From assembly GCA_964034945.1 (NCBI GenBank), contig OZ035960.1, forward strand, positions 10,792,457 to 10,856,456: a stretch of 64,000 nucleotides of DNA. Reading direction: 5' to 3'. This DNA is from Chrysopilus asiliformis. Taxonomy: Eukaryota > Arthropoda > Insecta > Diptera > Rhagionidae. Of this stretch, positions 45,340 through 57,429 are shown piece after piece; within the stretch, counting starts at the first letter, position 1, and each line of letters starts with the position of its first letter. The position numbers were made by a program, and so were the translations under genes. The notes below the pieces were generated by a model. It had not been told where the DNA came from and did not search any database. It was given only the letters and a program-made list of their open reading frames with translations.

Positions 45340-45600
45340 TTTCAATTGAGCCAAAATTAGTTTGTCTGTCCGTCTGTCCGTCTGTCTGTCCGTGAACACC
45401 ATAAATTTTGAAAGGATTGAGCTAGAGATTGGAAATTTTGTATGGTTACGTATCTCATAAATGACAAGGGCAACGCACAAACGGACTACTTCTTCCCCCC
45501 TCCGCCCACCACTCTCCCGTCACACTTTTTCACCATTTTTGTATGGAGTTTAGTATCCTAATCACACTACCGCACACCTCCCCCGTCTTAAAAGTGTGAC
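45340..45600 (-). repeat. Dispersed repeat family B, copy 4 (fragment)
   Basis: A TCTGTCCGTCTGTCCGTC run, then GTGAACACCATAAATTTTG and AAAGGATTGAGCTAGAGATT, the reverse complement of the 17340-17430 part of copy 1. Confidence 0.65.
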
Positions 45601-45603
45601 GTG

Positions 45604-45946
45604 CACGGCAAAAAATCCTGGAGTATTTTTCAATCCAAAAATTATATTGACGAAATCTTAATACATATTTTGGATTGGAATTTAATACATGCGAATTTTT
45701 GAAAATATTTTAGCCTTTTTTGCAGTCATATTTGAACAGTTTTTTATTATGTATTGACCTTAAATACTTTTAACATTAATGTCTACAATTTAATCAAAAT
45801 TTTAGACTTTAATACTGAATTAAACCAAAAATAAATTTATAAAAATTTCCAATCCATATTATGGGATTAGAATTTTCCCTTGAATTACATATAGGTCCAG
45901 CGTAATCCAGTTTTGATAGGAATTTACTCCAAGATTTTTTACCGTG
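45604..45946. mobile_element. MITE with CACGGYAAAAAATCYTGGAG ends
   Basis: CACGGCAAAAAATCCTGGAG on the left faces CTCCAAGATTTTTTACCGTG on the right, 343 bp in all. AT-rich interior with no ORF. The target duplication is not clear. Confidence 0.7.
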
Positions 45947-48503
45947 TGTTTTATAACGGAAATTCCAATTACTCAACGAGTAGCTATAATGATTTACCAA
46001 ACTCTAGGCGCAGTAGTGGAGAAGAAAACTGATATGAAACCTTAAGTTGTGGGCGAAAAAAATGCCTTGAAATATAAAAAATTTTTGGGATTTAACAAAA
46101 AAATCAATTTTTAGCTACATTTCAGAATACTAAACTAAATAGTCAGTTTTATGAAATGGTGAAAAAAAATTAGTCAATTTTATAACAAAACGTTTAAAAT
46201 CTACTATTTTTATAGTCACCAGTAGTGAAATTGACTGAAATTTTTACTATTTCATAGTTGAAGTTAATCATCTGAATTGTATTCCCAATTTCCGGTTCTA
46301 AATAATCGAAATCACAATTTTTTTCTCTGAGTGTTATATTCAATGCTGTTCTTAAAAAACTTTAAACATTTCCCAAAACATCATTCGACATCAAATAAAA
46401 ATACATTTTGATTGTAATTGTGACTAACATCATGTAAACCAAACTTCAAATCTTCTACTATGAAACATTTCCAAAATAAATTGTGTGAAACCAAATGTGA
46501 ATTCCTATGTGTGTTTAAAACTCTTCCATGATAAAAAAAACCCCCCAAGTGAACGTCTTGGAAAGTTCCTTGTCCATGATTTAATTCCAGACAAGATGTC
46601 TAGACTAGAAATGGTCTTCTCGGTTCCGGTAAAAAATACTGCCAAACATTAAGCTACCAAAAAACTAGGAAAAATATCTAAAAACATAAAAAGTGAAATG
46701 GAAAAGCGAACGACCGCCCGCGTGTACAAAACGTTATATTTTCAACGGGAGAAGTTATGAAATGAAACAATCATTTTTGATCTATATAAAAATTTTCATA
46801 GATAGACGCGCCATAATACAACGACTTTGTAAATTTTTGGCCTTTAAAATACAAAATATATGAAGATGGATATCTTAGTTATAGCGAATTCTTACTTACT
46901 TTGCCAACAATTTTTATTTCCACACGAATATAGTTGTCGAAATTTTTCCTTTGATAACCGTCGGGTTTCATACATTTTGGCCTTTGCTTGAGATAAACTA
47001 TGGCAACTTTAAATGGGCATAAAGTTAATGTTGAGAGATTTTATGTTAAGTAGTTTGACTGCTTTATGAAAGATATAATAAGAAATTATAAAGTTATATT
47101 ATGTTGATAATGTCTGCCGAGAAGGGCAAAAAGTGGCGGCTATATTTTTGATATGCACTTAAATAACATTGCAAGATTTATTGGTAATATATAGGGCTGC
47201 TTTTTAGTAAATTTTTCAGTACAGTAAATTAAAATAATAGAATTTTTTCTATGGGAAATTAGATTTGCTGTAATGCAAAATTTTTATCAAAATAAATTTC
47301 CATACAAGATTTTTTTGGTTAACATTGCACTTTTAAAGCTAAATAAAAGCTTTTAAAAAGAAGGAAATTGCTCTACGAATTAAATACCACTCACCTATAA
47401 ATTGTAATTTAATTTGATTTAAGGCAATTAGCACATGGCCATTTTGCTCAAAATTAACAACGAAATTTAGCACCACCTTGAATCATCTATTTTCATTAAT
47501 GTAGTAAATCTAAAGATTAATGTGAAAACGTATAACACATGTTTAACACGAGAAGGGTGAAAATATCTGGCCCAGTTTTCTATTGTACTTTCACAAATAT
47601 CGAACACGTAGCGAAAGGTAACACAATCTAGTATAATTACTCTAACATATGGGCGTGGAAGAACCTTTATGCCACTTTTCCGAAACTATATTAAAGGGAA
47701 TAGGACAGGTTTATAGTAAAAGGGAATGTTTTTATACAAGTTTTCATAGGATTTTTTTTTTTGGCATAATACTTTAAACAAATCACAAATCGAGAAGTTA
47801 TAAAGATTTACATAAATATCATAAATCTGTGCCTTGAAACCGACTTTTTTATTTCTTTCGATTTTATTGTATCCTGTACTATACTTACAACAAGCTTATG
47901 GCCGAATCGTGATTTTATTTTGCGTGGATCAAAATCTTCGAATACGATTAAAAAATCTTATTTCAGTCACAGTCATAAAGATCTGAACAGGCCTCTGAAT
48001 GAATAATGATCTGAAAAGGGGATGAATATTGTTTTCTATAAATATACAAAATGTTATTTGATGCAGATTTCTCCTAAAAATTTCTTATGGAAAAAAAATA
48101 CCAGATTTTTCATTTTATTTTACGTCTTTTTATCACCGTAAACGGAAATTTATTTTTCTTTGAAGAACAATAAGCAAAAGGTAAAAGGATATAAATAAAA
48201 AATCGATTTATATTTTTATATTTTAATCATATCTATGTAGAATTTCGAGAAACTGTTCCGTGAATATTTGTGAGAGCGTCAATGCTTTATGTCTGAGTGG
48301 AAAAAACTAAGAAGTTCAAGAATAGTTAGTAATGCCACTGAAAATACTGCTTCTAGGAGTATTCGGCTTTTTTTACTCCTTCACATAATTAGGCATGTGC
48401 CTTATGTGCATCTGGAATGGAGCCATGGGGAGGGGGGAAGGAGTATAAGTGATTTATAAATAGGGTGACCATATTTTTTCGGGTCAATCCTGGACAAGAT
48501 GGT
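45947..48503. other. Intergenic, nothing recognised
   Basis: About 2.5 kb of AT-rich sequence without a supportable ORF. The last part (TAGGGTGACCATATTTTTTC then TCAATCCTGGACAA) resembles the GGTCACCCTA and TCCAGGACA words at about 2640-2880, so a repeat terminus may lead into the hexamer tract. Confidence 0.4.
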
Positions 48504-49177
48504 GGAGAGGGAGAGGGAGAGGGAGAGGGAGAGGGAGAGGGAGAGGGAGAGGGAGAGGGAGAGGGAGAGGGAGAGGGCGAGGGAGAGGGAGAGGGAGAGG
48601 GAGAGGGAGAGGGAGAGGGAGAGGGAGAGGGAGAGGGAGAGGGAGAGGGAGAGGGAGAGGGAGAGGGAGAGGGAGAGGGAGAGGGAGAGGGAGAGGGAGA
48701 GGGAGAGGGAGAGGGAGAGGGAGAGGGAGAGGGAGAGGGAGAGGGAGAGGGAGAGGGAGAGGGAGAGGGAGAGGGAGAGGGAGAGGGAGAGGGAGAGGGA
48801 GAGGGAGAGGGAGAGGGAGAGGGAGAGGGAGAGGGAGAGGGAGAGGGAGAGGGAGAGGGAGAGGGAGAGGGAGAGGGAGAGGGAGAGGGAGAGGGAGAGG
48901 GAGAGGGAGAGGGAGAGGGAGAGGGAGAGGGAGAGGGAGAGGGAGAGGGAGAGGGAGAGGGAGAGGGAGAGGGAGAGGGAGAGGGAGAGGGAGAGGGAGA
49001 GGGAGAGGGAGAGGGAGAGGGAGAGGGAGAGGGAGAGGGAGAGGGAGAGGGAGAGGGAGAGGGAGAGGGAGAGGGAGAGGGAGAGGGAGAGGGAGAGGGA
49101 GAGGGAGAGGGAGAGGGAGAGGGAGAGGGAGAGGGAGAGGGAGAGGGAGAGGGAGAGGGAGAGGGAGAGGGAGAGGT
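48504..49177. repeat. Hexanucleotide tract (GAGAGG)n, about 112 units
   Basis: A nearly perfect run of GAGAGG over about 670 bp, with one A-to-C change at 48578. All purine on + and all pyrimidine on -. The long open frames through it (Gly-Glu, Arg-Glu, Ser-Pro dipeptides) come from the repeat, not from genes. Confidence 0.97.
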
Positions 49178-50230
49178 AAGGGGATGACTGATTTGGAACA
49201 CCAACGAAGCTACAAAATTTTATAGAAAGAAAATCTTCTTTTGGACGAATAAAGCTTTATTTGGATCTGTGGCGCTTTTTTCTGTTACTTTTCATGTAAT
49301 ATATGTTTTACTATCAAAAAATCGTATTTTCAAGTACCTAATTCATACTTTTTTCTGCTTGCGGCTCATTTTTAATACGGATTTTTACATAAGGTCATTT
49401 TGTTTTAGAAATTTTCGCCTGCAATCAATTTTTCTTACTTGTTATTTTCATAAATTCAGTTGCGTTCATTTATGGAAAATGAAAATCATGAAAACACACG
49501 ACACTTTTCGCTTAGGACTGTTTAATAAGAAGTATCTCGCCTGCGGCGCATATTTGGTAATTTTTTTGCACGACAAGTGGTTAGAGCCATTCTCTTGCTT
49601 ACATTGTCCCGAATTCATACAAAATAAGTATTTTCATCCTAACTATTGCATACATATTAGTAGGAAATGTGTAGAATTGTAGAATTTTTATCATAGACCT
49701 GACATCAACAATTTTATAATGGACCGATGGAACCTTCCCGAGATTTTGAAAATTGCCTCACATTATGCCACTACTTGGCATACTCCCTATTTCACTAAAA
49801 TAAACAGTATTTGCCACATTAACTATATAGAAAATTTAAGATTCTATACATACTTCCCACCGATCGGAGTCTTTTATAAAGAAAGTCATCCAGCGGGAGA
49901 AAGAAAAATCTGTCACGAAGCATATTATTTTTTTGGTAAATACAAAACTTTTCAACCTGCCCTCGCATATGCTAATCGGCCGAATTTTTTCTCCTTGGAA
50001 TTCAAATTAATTTAGGCATATCTGAAAGTATACCTTACATAATCTTTTAATTAGGCCAACATATGTGCAAATATAATATTTGTCTATATTGACATTACCT
50101 CATATGTACACTAATTAGCTTTTGATACAATGGATCAATTATTGTATTAAAATGTTTTAAAACGTGTCGCGGACAACAGTGTTGCTTTGTTAAAGAAGTC
50201 TATTTGTAGTTTTTTTTTTCTAACATAAAA
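49178..50230. other. Intergenic, upstream of the secreted-protein gene
   Basis: Two open frames on + (49269-49682 and 49719-50015) match no family I know, and I do not call them. The words TTTTCGCCTGC and CGCCTGCGGCGCATATT recur here and at about 34970 and 36811. Confidence 0.4.
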
Positions 50231-50950
50231 ATGAAGTTTTTATTTTGTATTTTAATTGCATGTTTTATAGAAAAATCATTAGCATTTGATTATAATATAC
50301 AACGTGACCAATATGGACATTTTATAAGTTTTTTCGGCACATTTAAAACGGATTTTTCTAAAACTTATCAATCAGCATGGGAAAAACGATTCGCTTTGGC
50401 GGTTCCGCCACAATCGACACCAGACCTAAAGGAGGCATTAAAGAATAAATTCAATGGTTTCCTGGACGATGTCTTCATCGAAGCTGACTCCATGTACAAA
50501 AATCTGAGCAATTTCATAAGTGATACGATAAATGAGAAACGAGAGTTCTATAAAACGCTTAATTTTACCTCCGAATGTCTTCCGTATTCCACAATCTCCT
50601 CAGCAATTGATAATATGAATTTATTGGGATGTTTTGAGTTAGGACAGAAATTAATTAATGCAATGCGTATTCCTGCAGAGTTTGATAAAATGATTTTTAA
50701 TATTGGCAAAAAATTTCAAAGACGTCAAAAGGAGTGCTCAGAAGCAAAACAAGTGGTATGTAATCACGAAAACGTAATGGGGGAAACGTTTAAGGAGTTG
50801 GTGGCATTTAAAGTAAATTTCCGGAGATACTCGCATGATAGCCAAAAAGATATTGTAAAATGTGTTCAGAAGCATCGCAAGGAGGAGGAAAAACGATTTG
50901 AGAGAATCAGAGTTTGGATTAGAACTTGTAATGGTGTAATAGACAAATAA
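50231..50950 (+). CDS. Secreted protein of unknown function
   Basis: Single-exon, 239 aa. The first 18 residues (MKFLFCILIACFIEKSLA) form a clear signal peptide with likely cleavage before FDYNIQRD, so the product enters the secretory pathway. The mature part is mostly charged and predicted helical, with six cysteines (SECLPYS, LLGCFE, KECSEAKQVVCNHE, IVKCVQKH, IRTCNGV), an even number fitting disulfides in a small secreted helical protein. It has no transmembrane segment and no domain I recognise. It could be a lineage-specific secreted protein, for example salivary, haemolymph or reproductive, but nothing in the sequence decides this. An AATAAA overlaps the stop at about 50945; another near 51038 (TCAATAAATATA) could also end the transcript. 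Confidence 0.8.
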   Translation: MKFLFCILIACFIEKSLAFDYNIQRDQYGHFISFFGTFKTDFSKTYQSAWEKRFALAVPPQSTPDLKEALKNKFNGFLDDVFIEADSMYKNLSNFISDTINEKREFYKTLNFTSECLPYSTISSAIDNMNLLGCFELGQKLINAMRIPAEFDKMIFNIGKKFQRRQKECSEAKQVVCNHENVMGETFKELVAFKVNFRRYSHDSQKDIVKCVQKHRKEEEKRFERIRVWIRTCNGVIDK

Positions 50951-53817
50951 AGTAATTAAATCTTTAATTCAACAGAAAAAAAAACTGTATGAAAATTATT
51001 CAATGAAAATATGTAAAATTTGTGTAAACATGATTCAATAAATATATTGTATTTTTTCGCATTGCAAATGCATTTTTTTTTCTTTGCATTTTAATATACA
51101 TATCATATAGGGTAATACGGAAAATATGAGCATCCCTCGTATGTCCGCCCGGACAACCGATAGTGCAAAATACTGTGTAAGAGGCCCCTATATATAAGAG
51201 GTCCCTAAAGGCTTTCGTATATCAGAGGAAGAATAGAAAGAAAAACCATTTTTTCATATGTCTCAAGTAAACTTTTCGTTTTTTTTTTTGTGTATTAAGA
51301 GAAAAACGAAAGCAACAGTGTTTCTAGAAACTGCATTTTTTTTCAAAATCCCAAAAAACTGAAAAAATTGCGGAAAAATTGAGTTGGTGTTTTTCAAATT
51401 CACTCAAATATTTTGGGTTTAAGATAATTTTTCAACAGATATGATTTAAAAGACTTTAAAATTTTAAAAAACTTTTAATTTTTCAACTTTTTAGATTTTA
51501 AATATGTATTTTTAAACAAACTTGGTGCTGGCTTAAAGTTTAGACCAAAAAGTCAAAGTTTTCTAAAATTATACTTCGTAAAGTATTTAAATTTTGAACT
51601 AAAAAGTTTAAAAATTCAACTTTTTTGGTTTAAAAGTTCAACTTTAATTTTAAAACTAAATTTTTTGTGTGAAAAACTCAACCAAAAAGATCAATATTTC
51701 AACTCTTTGGTTGAAAAAGGCTTTCTGATTTCAATCAAAAAGTGTATAATTATCTAACATAAAAAACTAATAAAATCGGTGTGCAGGAAAACAGAGATGG
51801 AAACCAAACGTTTTTTGAGTGTGATCCAATTTTGGCTCAAGGGTGAATTTATTTCTGGTTTTTCATTTCGGTTCCTAAAATTTCAAAATTTGGTTCTGGT
51901 TTTGGGTTCTTAAATTTCAGAAATGTGGTTCTGGTTTTGGAACACTCAATTCTTAATGGTTTAGTGGTTTCGATTCTTCTTAAGCCTGGTAAAGGGCATA
52001 TGGAATGTTTTTTGGATTAACATAAAAGAGTGCTGAACTCTAAATCCGGGCGAAAATCGAAAAAATGAGAATTTTTCCATGTTTTTTAAAAATGGTTGGG
52101 TTTTTGTTCACTCAAATTTCAATGGCTCAGTGGTTTTTGCTTTTGGTTCAAAAACCCGATTTGCACCTCTGCAGGAAAATTGTTTTTTGTAAAATTTTTC
52201 AGACATTTTCTGCACTGTGGAAAATGTGGGAAATTTTGTTTTACGAAATTTTGTTTTTAAAAAATGTCCAAGTTTTGCATTAAAATATAAAGATCATGTA
52301 TTAACTACAAACCGTCCGCGTGTACCACTTTTGAGTTTTGGGAAAATTGGGAAATTCATTCACAGATTTGCCGAAAAAAAACCTGTGCGGTTAGAATTTT
52401 TTTTATTTATTTCACTTTTGTTGTTAAAACCCTCAACCTATCTTATATGCAACATTTTAGGCAAATCTGAGACCCATTTCAATTTGGGCAGAAATAAAAA
52501 AAATTAATAATAAAAAAGCCTATAAAACCCTTATTAAAAAAATAATGATAAGAGTATTAAATACCACTCGATGTTAAATTCAATATTTCTAATTATCATT
52601 TTTATGAAAGTTCTTTAATGCCATTTCATTTTTATGTTTTTAATTCGAAGTGATGTGCACAAAATACGCTGAGTTAGATTATTTTGATAAATTTCGAGGA
52701 AATTAACAGACATTATTTATCTGCTCGAATTTCGCAGCTCCTTGCTCATTATTTTCATTAAGGGCTAAAGGGAAATTTCTGTCTCACGACTACGACTTGT
52801 CTATATGCGTCTTATAAAGCATTATTTTGCTAAAGGTTATGAAGCTCGCACAGAAGAGACGAGTGAGCAGCAGAAATACTTTTTTGTACAATGAGAAAAC
52901 AAGCGTTTTCCAGAATTTCCGCGCGCAATGGGATAAGGGTGGCTGTGACTATCCAAGAATTAAGGGTAGCAAAGAAAACATGAAGAATAAAAGAGTAGAT
53001 ATATAAGAAGTACGAAAGGAGCGAATGGAATGTCTATTTGAAGGAGCGTCAGAAAAGCAAACAGGAAATAATCACTTGATTTGATGTGCTTCTAACCTCA
53101 TTTTGCGAAATCTTGGCTGCCAGGCTAGGGCCAGGCAAGGGAAATCATCCGTCGAAGAAATTTCTTTTAAGTGATCATTTATTAAATTTACGGAAGACGT
53201 AAACGAATATTTTTTCTTATTAATTTTATTGATGAAAGCGCTTCGTTATTGTCCTCCATTTGATCCTTCTCAATTCATAAAAAAAACGTTAATAACGTCA
53301 ATGGTTAATCCGCTTTAGATATATCTTGTTTGCAAAATATCTTAAAACACATCCACACATAATATGTAGGATTTATGATTTCAAAAATCAAATTTTCATA
53401 GAAAAGGGAAACATTTATACTTTATCCAAATAGACATGATGATGACATTTTTTGGCTTTTAATAAAGACAATAATTGATCCAATAAATTTGACAACATAT
53501 TCAATTGTCATAAGAGTTCCATGAAAGGCATTATCCTTTAAAATGCTGGGGAAATCATTTAAAAATCTATATTATGTATTAATCGGATTTTTATACATTC
53601 TTTATAATAGAATTCGGCCGGACCAATTTGATTCATTCTTTTTTTTTAATCGTCAGCTACCATTATCTGAGTTTGCATAAAACTCTAAAAAGTCGAGATT
53701 TTCACTTCCATCTACTATTTTTATGCTCTCAAAGACTCAAAGTGAATTAGGCACCAACTATAATAAACGCAACCACATAAAATAAATCTCAATAGCTTTT
53801 AATAAGTAGATAACTTA
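50951..53817. other. Intergenic, nothing recognised
   Basis: Low-complexity AT-rich stretches, including AAAGTTCAACTTT-like and GGTTCTGGTTTTGG-like repeated words at about 51480-51950. No credible gene. The short ORFs at 52065-52507 are not supported. Confidence 0.4.
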
Positions 53818-54551
53818 AGTTACGGTCAGACGATATGAACACTGCTCAATTTTATGAACATACAAATATGATGCTTTTTAGCTTCAGTTGCTCATATGCT
53901 CATACGGCATATGAAGGGTGTTCAGACGATATGAAGGCTGTGCTCAGTTGACAAATATGAGCATCCACATCGTCAGTCACTCTGAACCCTTGCCCTATTT
54001 GGCTTCCTATTTTTTTTGATTAGGGGCTGTGTGACGTTAAGATTGATTTGGGGCTCCACTGAAACACAATTCTCCGATTCGAAACTCGTCGCAGTGTCGC
54101 AGTCTTCAATATCCATTTTTCTAAACACAATACACAAAATAAATTAACGGAATAAAAATATACAAAAATACTTACCATATATAAAAAGCAAAACCAAAAC
54201 TAAAAACAGAAACTACAGGTCACGCGAAAATATTTGTAATAAAACCGTAAATGGAAATATTAACACAAATTTGACAACTGAGCACCTCTGCAATTTTCCC
54301 CATGCTCAGTTGTCATATAGTACTCAGTTCGTTTTTAAAATGTCCAAAACTGCTCATATACTTTTTGGACAGTGTTCAGACAACATGACAATGCCGGGCT
54401 CAAACGTCTGAGTACGACTTGCTCAGTTTAAATTAAATGCCTGATGCTCAGTCGACTGAGCACAACAATATGATGTTCATACATATGATACCGTTTGGCA
54501 CATATTTTTGCTTATAAAACTAAGCAATGATCATATCGTTTGACCGTACCT
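53818..54551. mobile_element. PIF/Harbinger-like MITE, 734 bp, TTA duplication
   Basis: TTA at 53815-53817 and 54552-54554. AGTTACGGTCAGACGATATG on the left and CATATCGTTTGACCGTACCT on the right are inverted with few mismatches. Many CATATG/GCTCAGTTG words are inside. No transposase ORF. Confidence 0.82.
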
Positions 54552-54973
54552 TTATACTCAATGGCCATTGTTCAGAAACAAAGAACGCTACCATTATGTT
54601 TAGAAGCAAGGAACACGATTATTACGTTTCCTCACCATTATTCTTGTCGAGCTGTATTGGCCACACTTTTTCTTTGTTCTTTTATAAAGATCTGGTTTTC
54701 CTCTGTCTTCCATGCAGAGTTCAATAAAAAGTTCAGTTGTGTTACAAAAATATTGTGTTTTATTTCATAGTGTCCGAATCTATACAGCCATTATCAATGA
54801 GCTGTAAATAAATTAGTAACAGCTTTTGGCGTGTTGTGCTAATTGCTTGCTAATTTCGGTTCAAATTCTAATTTTTATTGGAAAGTTTCCAGTTCGCTGT
54901 AATAAATGATTGAAAACGTACTAGAATTAGCATGCAATTAGACCATTACGCACATGTCTTGAGTTGCTACTAA

Positions 54974-55346
54974 GCGTGGTATTACACACGGCAACTTTCG
55001 GGCTTATTTAAGCCGCCAACTTTTAGGCTTAATAAGCCAATGTGCTTACACTTGTGGCTTAAATAAGCCAATCCTGTTTGCATATGCTACACAAGTTTAC
55101 ATGGGTGTGTGTGAACTCAAACCATTGAAATTGCTGCTGCTCATATACTTCCCAAGATCTTTACCTGCTGACGGTCAGAACGAAAATGATTTCTGGCTAC
55201 TACTTTTCCCAAACCGGTTTACACGGTTTGCATGTATGCAAACTGCCGATAAGCCATGATTTCGAGTGGCAACTTTTCCCTCCTCAGTCGTTTCTCCCAA
55301 AAATCGGCTTAAGTAAGCCCGAAAGTTGCCGTGTGTAATACCACGC
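54974..55346. mobile_element. PIF/Harbinger-like MITE, 373 bp, TAA duplication
   Basis: TAA at 54971-54973 and 55347-55349. The ends GCGTGGTATTACACACGGCA and its complement are perfect, extending into ACTTTCGGGCTTA. It sits inside a possible older inverted pair (CAATGAGCTG at about 54796, CAGCTCATTGG at about 55359). Confidence 0.87.
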
Positions 55347-55689
55347 TAAGTTAGTAACAGCTCATTGGTAAAGGCCAATGAATAGAGATCCTATGCGAGA
55401 GGAGTTAATCGGGCAATGAAAAACGAGTGCAGAAATTTCATAAATTCTTATAAATTATTTCCAAAATGTTCTCCGAGTGAAAGAAGCGATTGCGCTATGT
55501 TTGATCTTCAGGAAAATTCTTTCAGGTTCAATTTTTTTGCGGTCAAATTATCATTAAGATAGGGTTCGATGCCGCTAATCAAGATTATAATACCAAAATT
55601 TTGCACTTTTTACCCGAAAATCTTGCAAGAAAAACGCTTTTTTCTCAAATGTTGTTAAAAAAATGATTTCTGTCATCAATCAATTTCAA

Positions 55690-56224
55690 AATCTGTACAA
55701 AATACTTTATCCCGGCAACGACGGGTCCACATTCTATTAATTTAAAAATATAGCACAAAACTTTCCTCTGCAATATTTAGTTTCGGAAAAAATATGTAAA
55801 GAATAATATTTTTCAAATATCTCGAGAAACGTTAGACACGTACCGTTAAAGGAAAAAAAAATGCATATTGTTTTTATTATTTTTAAAAATGAAGATTGTT
55901 TTATATCCTTTAAATTTTATTATATTAATTTCTTCCCAAAAACTGTATTTTTTCAAAAAAAAAAAATCTATGGGAGGCCCCGTTATATGTACCGTTAATT
56001 TTCCAAAAGTTGATAGAAAACTACGATTTCTGTAAAAGTTATTCACAAAAAATTTCAAGCCGCTAGGTTAACGCGTTCTCGATTTATTTAAGATACTTAG
56101 AAGGGACAGACCGACAGATGGGATGTTTGTCTGTACTGGTCCGAAATTTTCTATCTGTCCCCGTTCTCGAGTCGGTCTTCGTCATGAATATAATACTTTC
56201 CCTATATAGAGTAGGAAAGTAAAA
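55690..56224 (-). repeat. Dispersed repeat family A, copy 2
   Basis: Reverse complement of family A copy 1 (12225-13318), with the block around TATCTTAAATAAATCGAGAA uninterrupted, where copy 1 carries its insertion. At the low-coordinate end it holds a short piece of the other element (CCCGGCAACGACGGG). Confidence 0.7.
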
Positions 56225-57429
56225 ACACATTATTGGATATTTAAGAAAATTAAAAAGTTTTCAGCTAACTTCAAAAAGACATTGTTTACAGAAAATCTTC
56301 CAATTTTTTCAACGAGTTTTAAATTCCAAAACGCTAATGAATTTTTCATCAAAACGCCATATCATATTTCGTAAATGCTTTTATATCCTCATACAACGTA
56401 ACACACAACCACAAATAAACTCCAAGAAATTATTATTTATTCTTTTTCTTATGAAAATATCTTTTTGTGGTCAAATATTTTTTTTAAGATCAAACTTTTG
56501 CCCTAAAATTTTTGATAGCATGATGTGTCAATGGGCAAATATTCATAAAAACATAAAAATTGCCAACATAATATCGATTTTTTCGCTATGAGGCTATTCA
56601 TGCCTTATGGTGCACATGAACCAATACCAATACCAAAAACATAAGCATAAATGTTGGTTATTCGGTCAACCCAACTTGCAAAAAAAAAAATAATAATAAT
56701 AACCAAAAGGATGTTTTATCCTGAGGAGCCGCTTTTCGTATAAAACTAATAAAAAGTTGTTAGAACCAATAAAAGTTTTACCAAAGGACACCTGTGGATT
56801 ATATCGTAAAATAAGTTTTAACTTGGTATACTTTAACACTGGCCGAAATTCTACCATCTCTGAAAAATTGATCCACTGTTAAAATGTTTGTAATTTGAAA
56901 AAAAAATAAATAAAATATGGTGACTAGTTTAAAAAAAATGTTTTTGACAAGTTTGAAAAATGCTTGAGTAGAATAAAATTTGGGAATTTTTGTTGATTTT
57001 TTAGTGAAAATTTGCAGCCAACGATTGGATGCCGAACTGATTAATGATAGAAATTTTTTCACAAATCGCACTCACATAAAGAAAAAATTTCAGAGAAAAT
57101 GTTTGAAAACTTCACATTCCAATCGAATTCCTGCATATGTGAGACCGAAAAATATTCCAGTTGAGTGACATAAAAGGGTCCAACGAACTCCAGTCAACAT
57201 AATCACTTAATCAACAAGGTTGAATAAATATTATTAAAGTTCCCACTGACATAATGTCTTCATAAAATTTATACTCTGGTTGGATTACTATTCATTTTGA
57301 CGAACTGAGTGAATTCTACGGGAATCATACCAAAAGAAAGAAAAAACAATCAGGATATTATTTTATTGACAAAGTTTTGTGGTGTTCAATCGAGAGGAAA
57401 GTTGAATCCCTGAAGGATTTATATCATGC
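56225..57429. other. Intergenic, nothing recognised
   Basis: AT-rich. Short ORFs are low complexity and not supported. Confidence 0.4.

Noticed and set aside
48389..49204. Long open frames of Ser-Pro, Gly-Glu and Arg-Glu repeats on both strands
   Set aside because: All arise from the GAGAGG hexamer being open in several frames. There is no unique coding sequence beyond a few flanking codons.
49269..50015. Two open frames (137 and 98 codons) upstream of the secreted-protein gene
   Set aside because: No recognisable domain or signal, codon use like the AT-rich background, and repeated CGCCTGCGGC words inside. Not enough to call genes.
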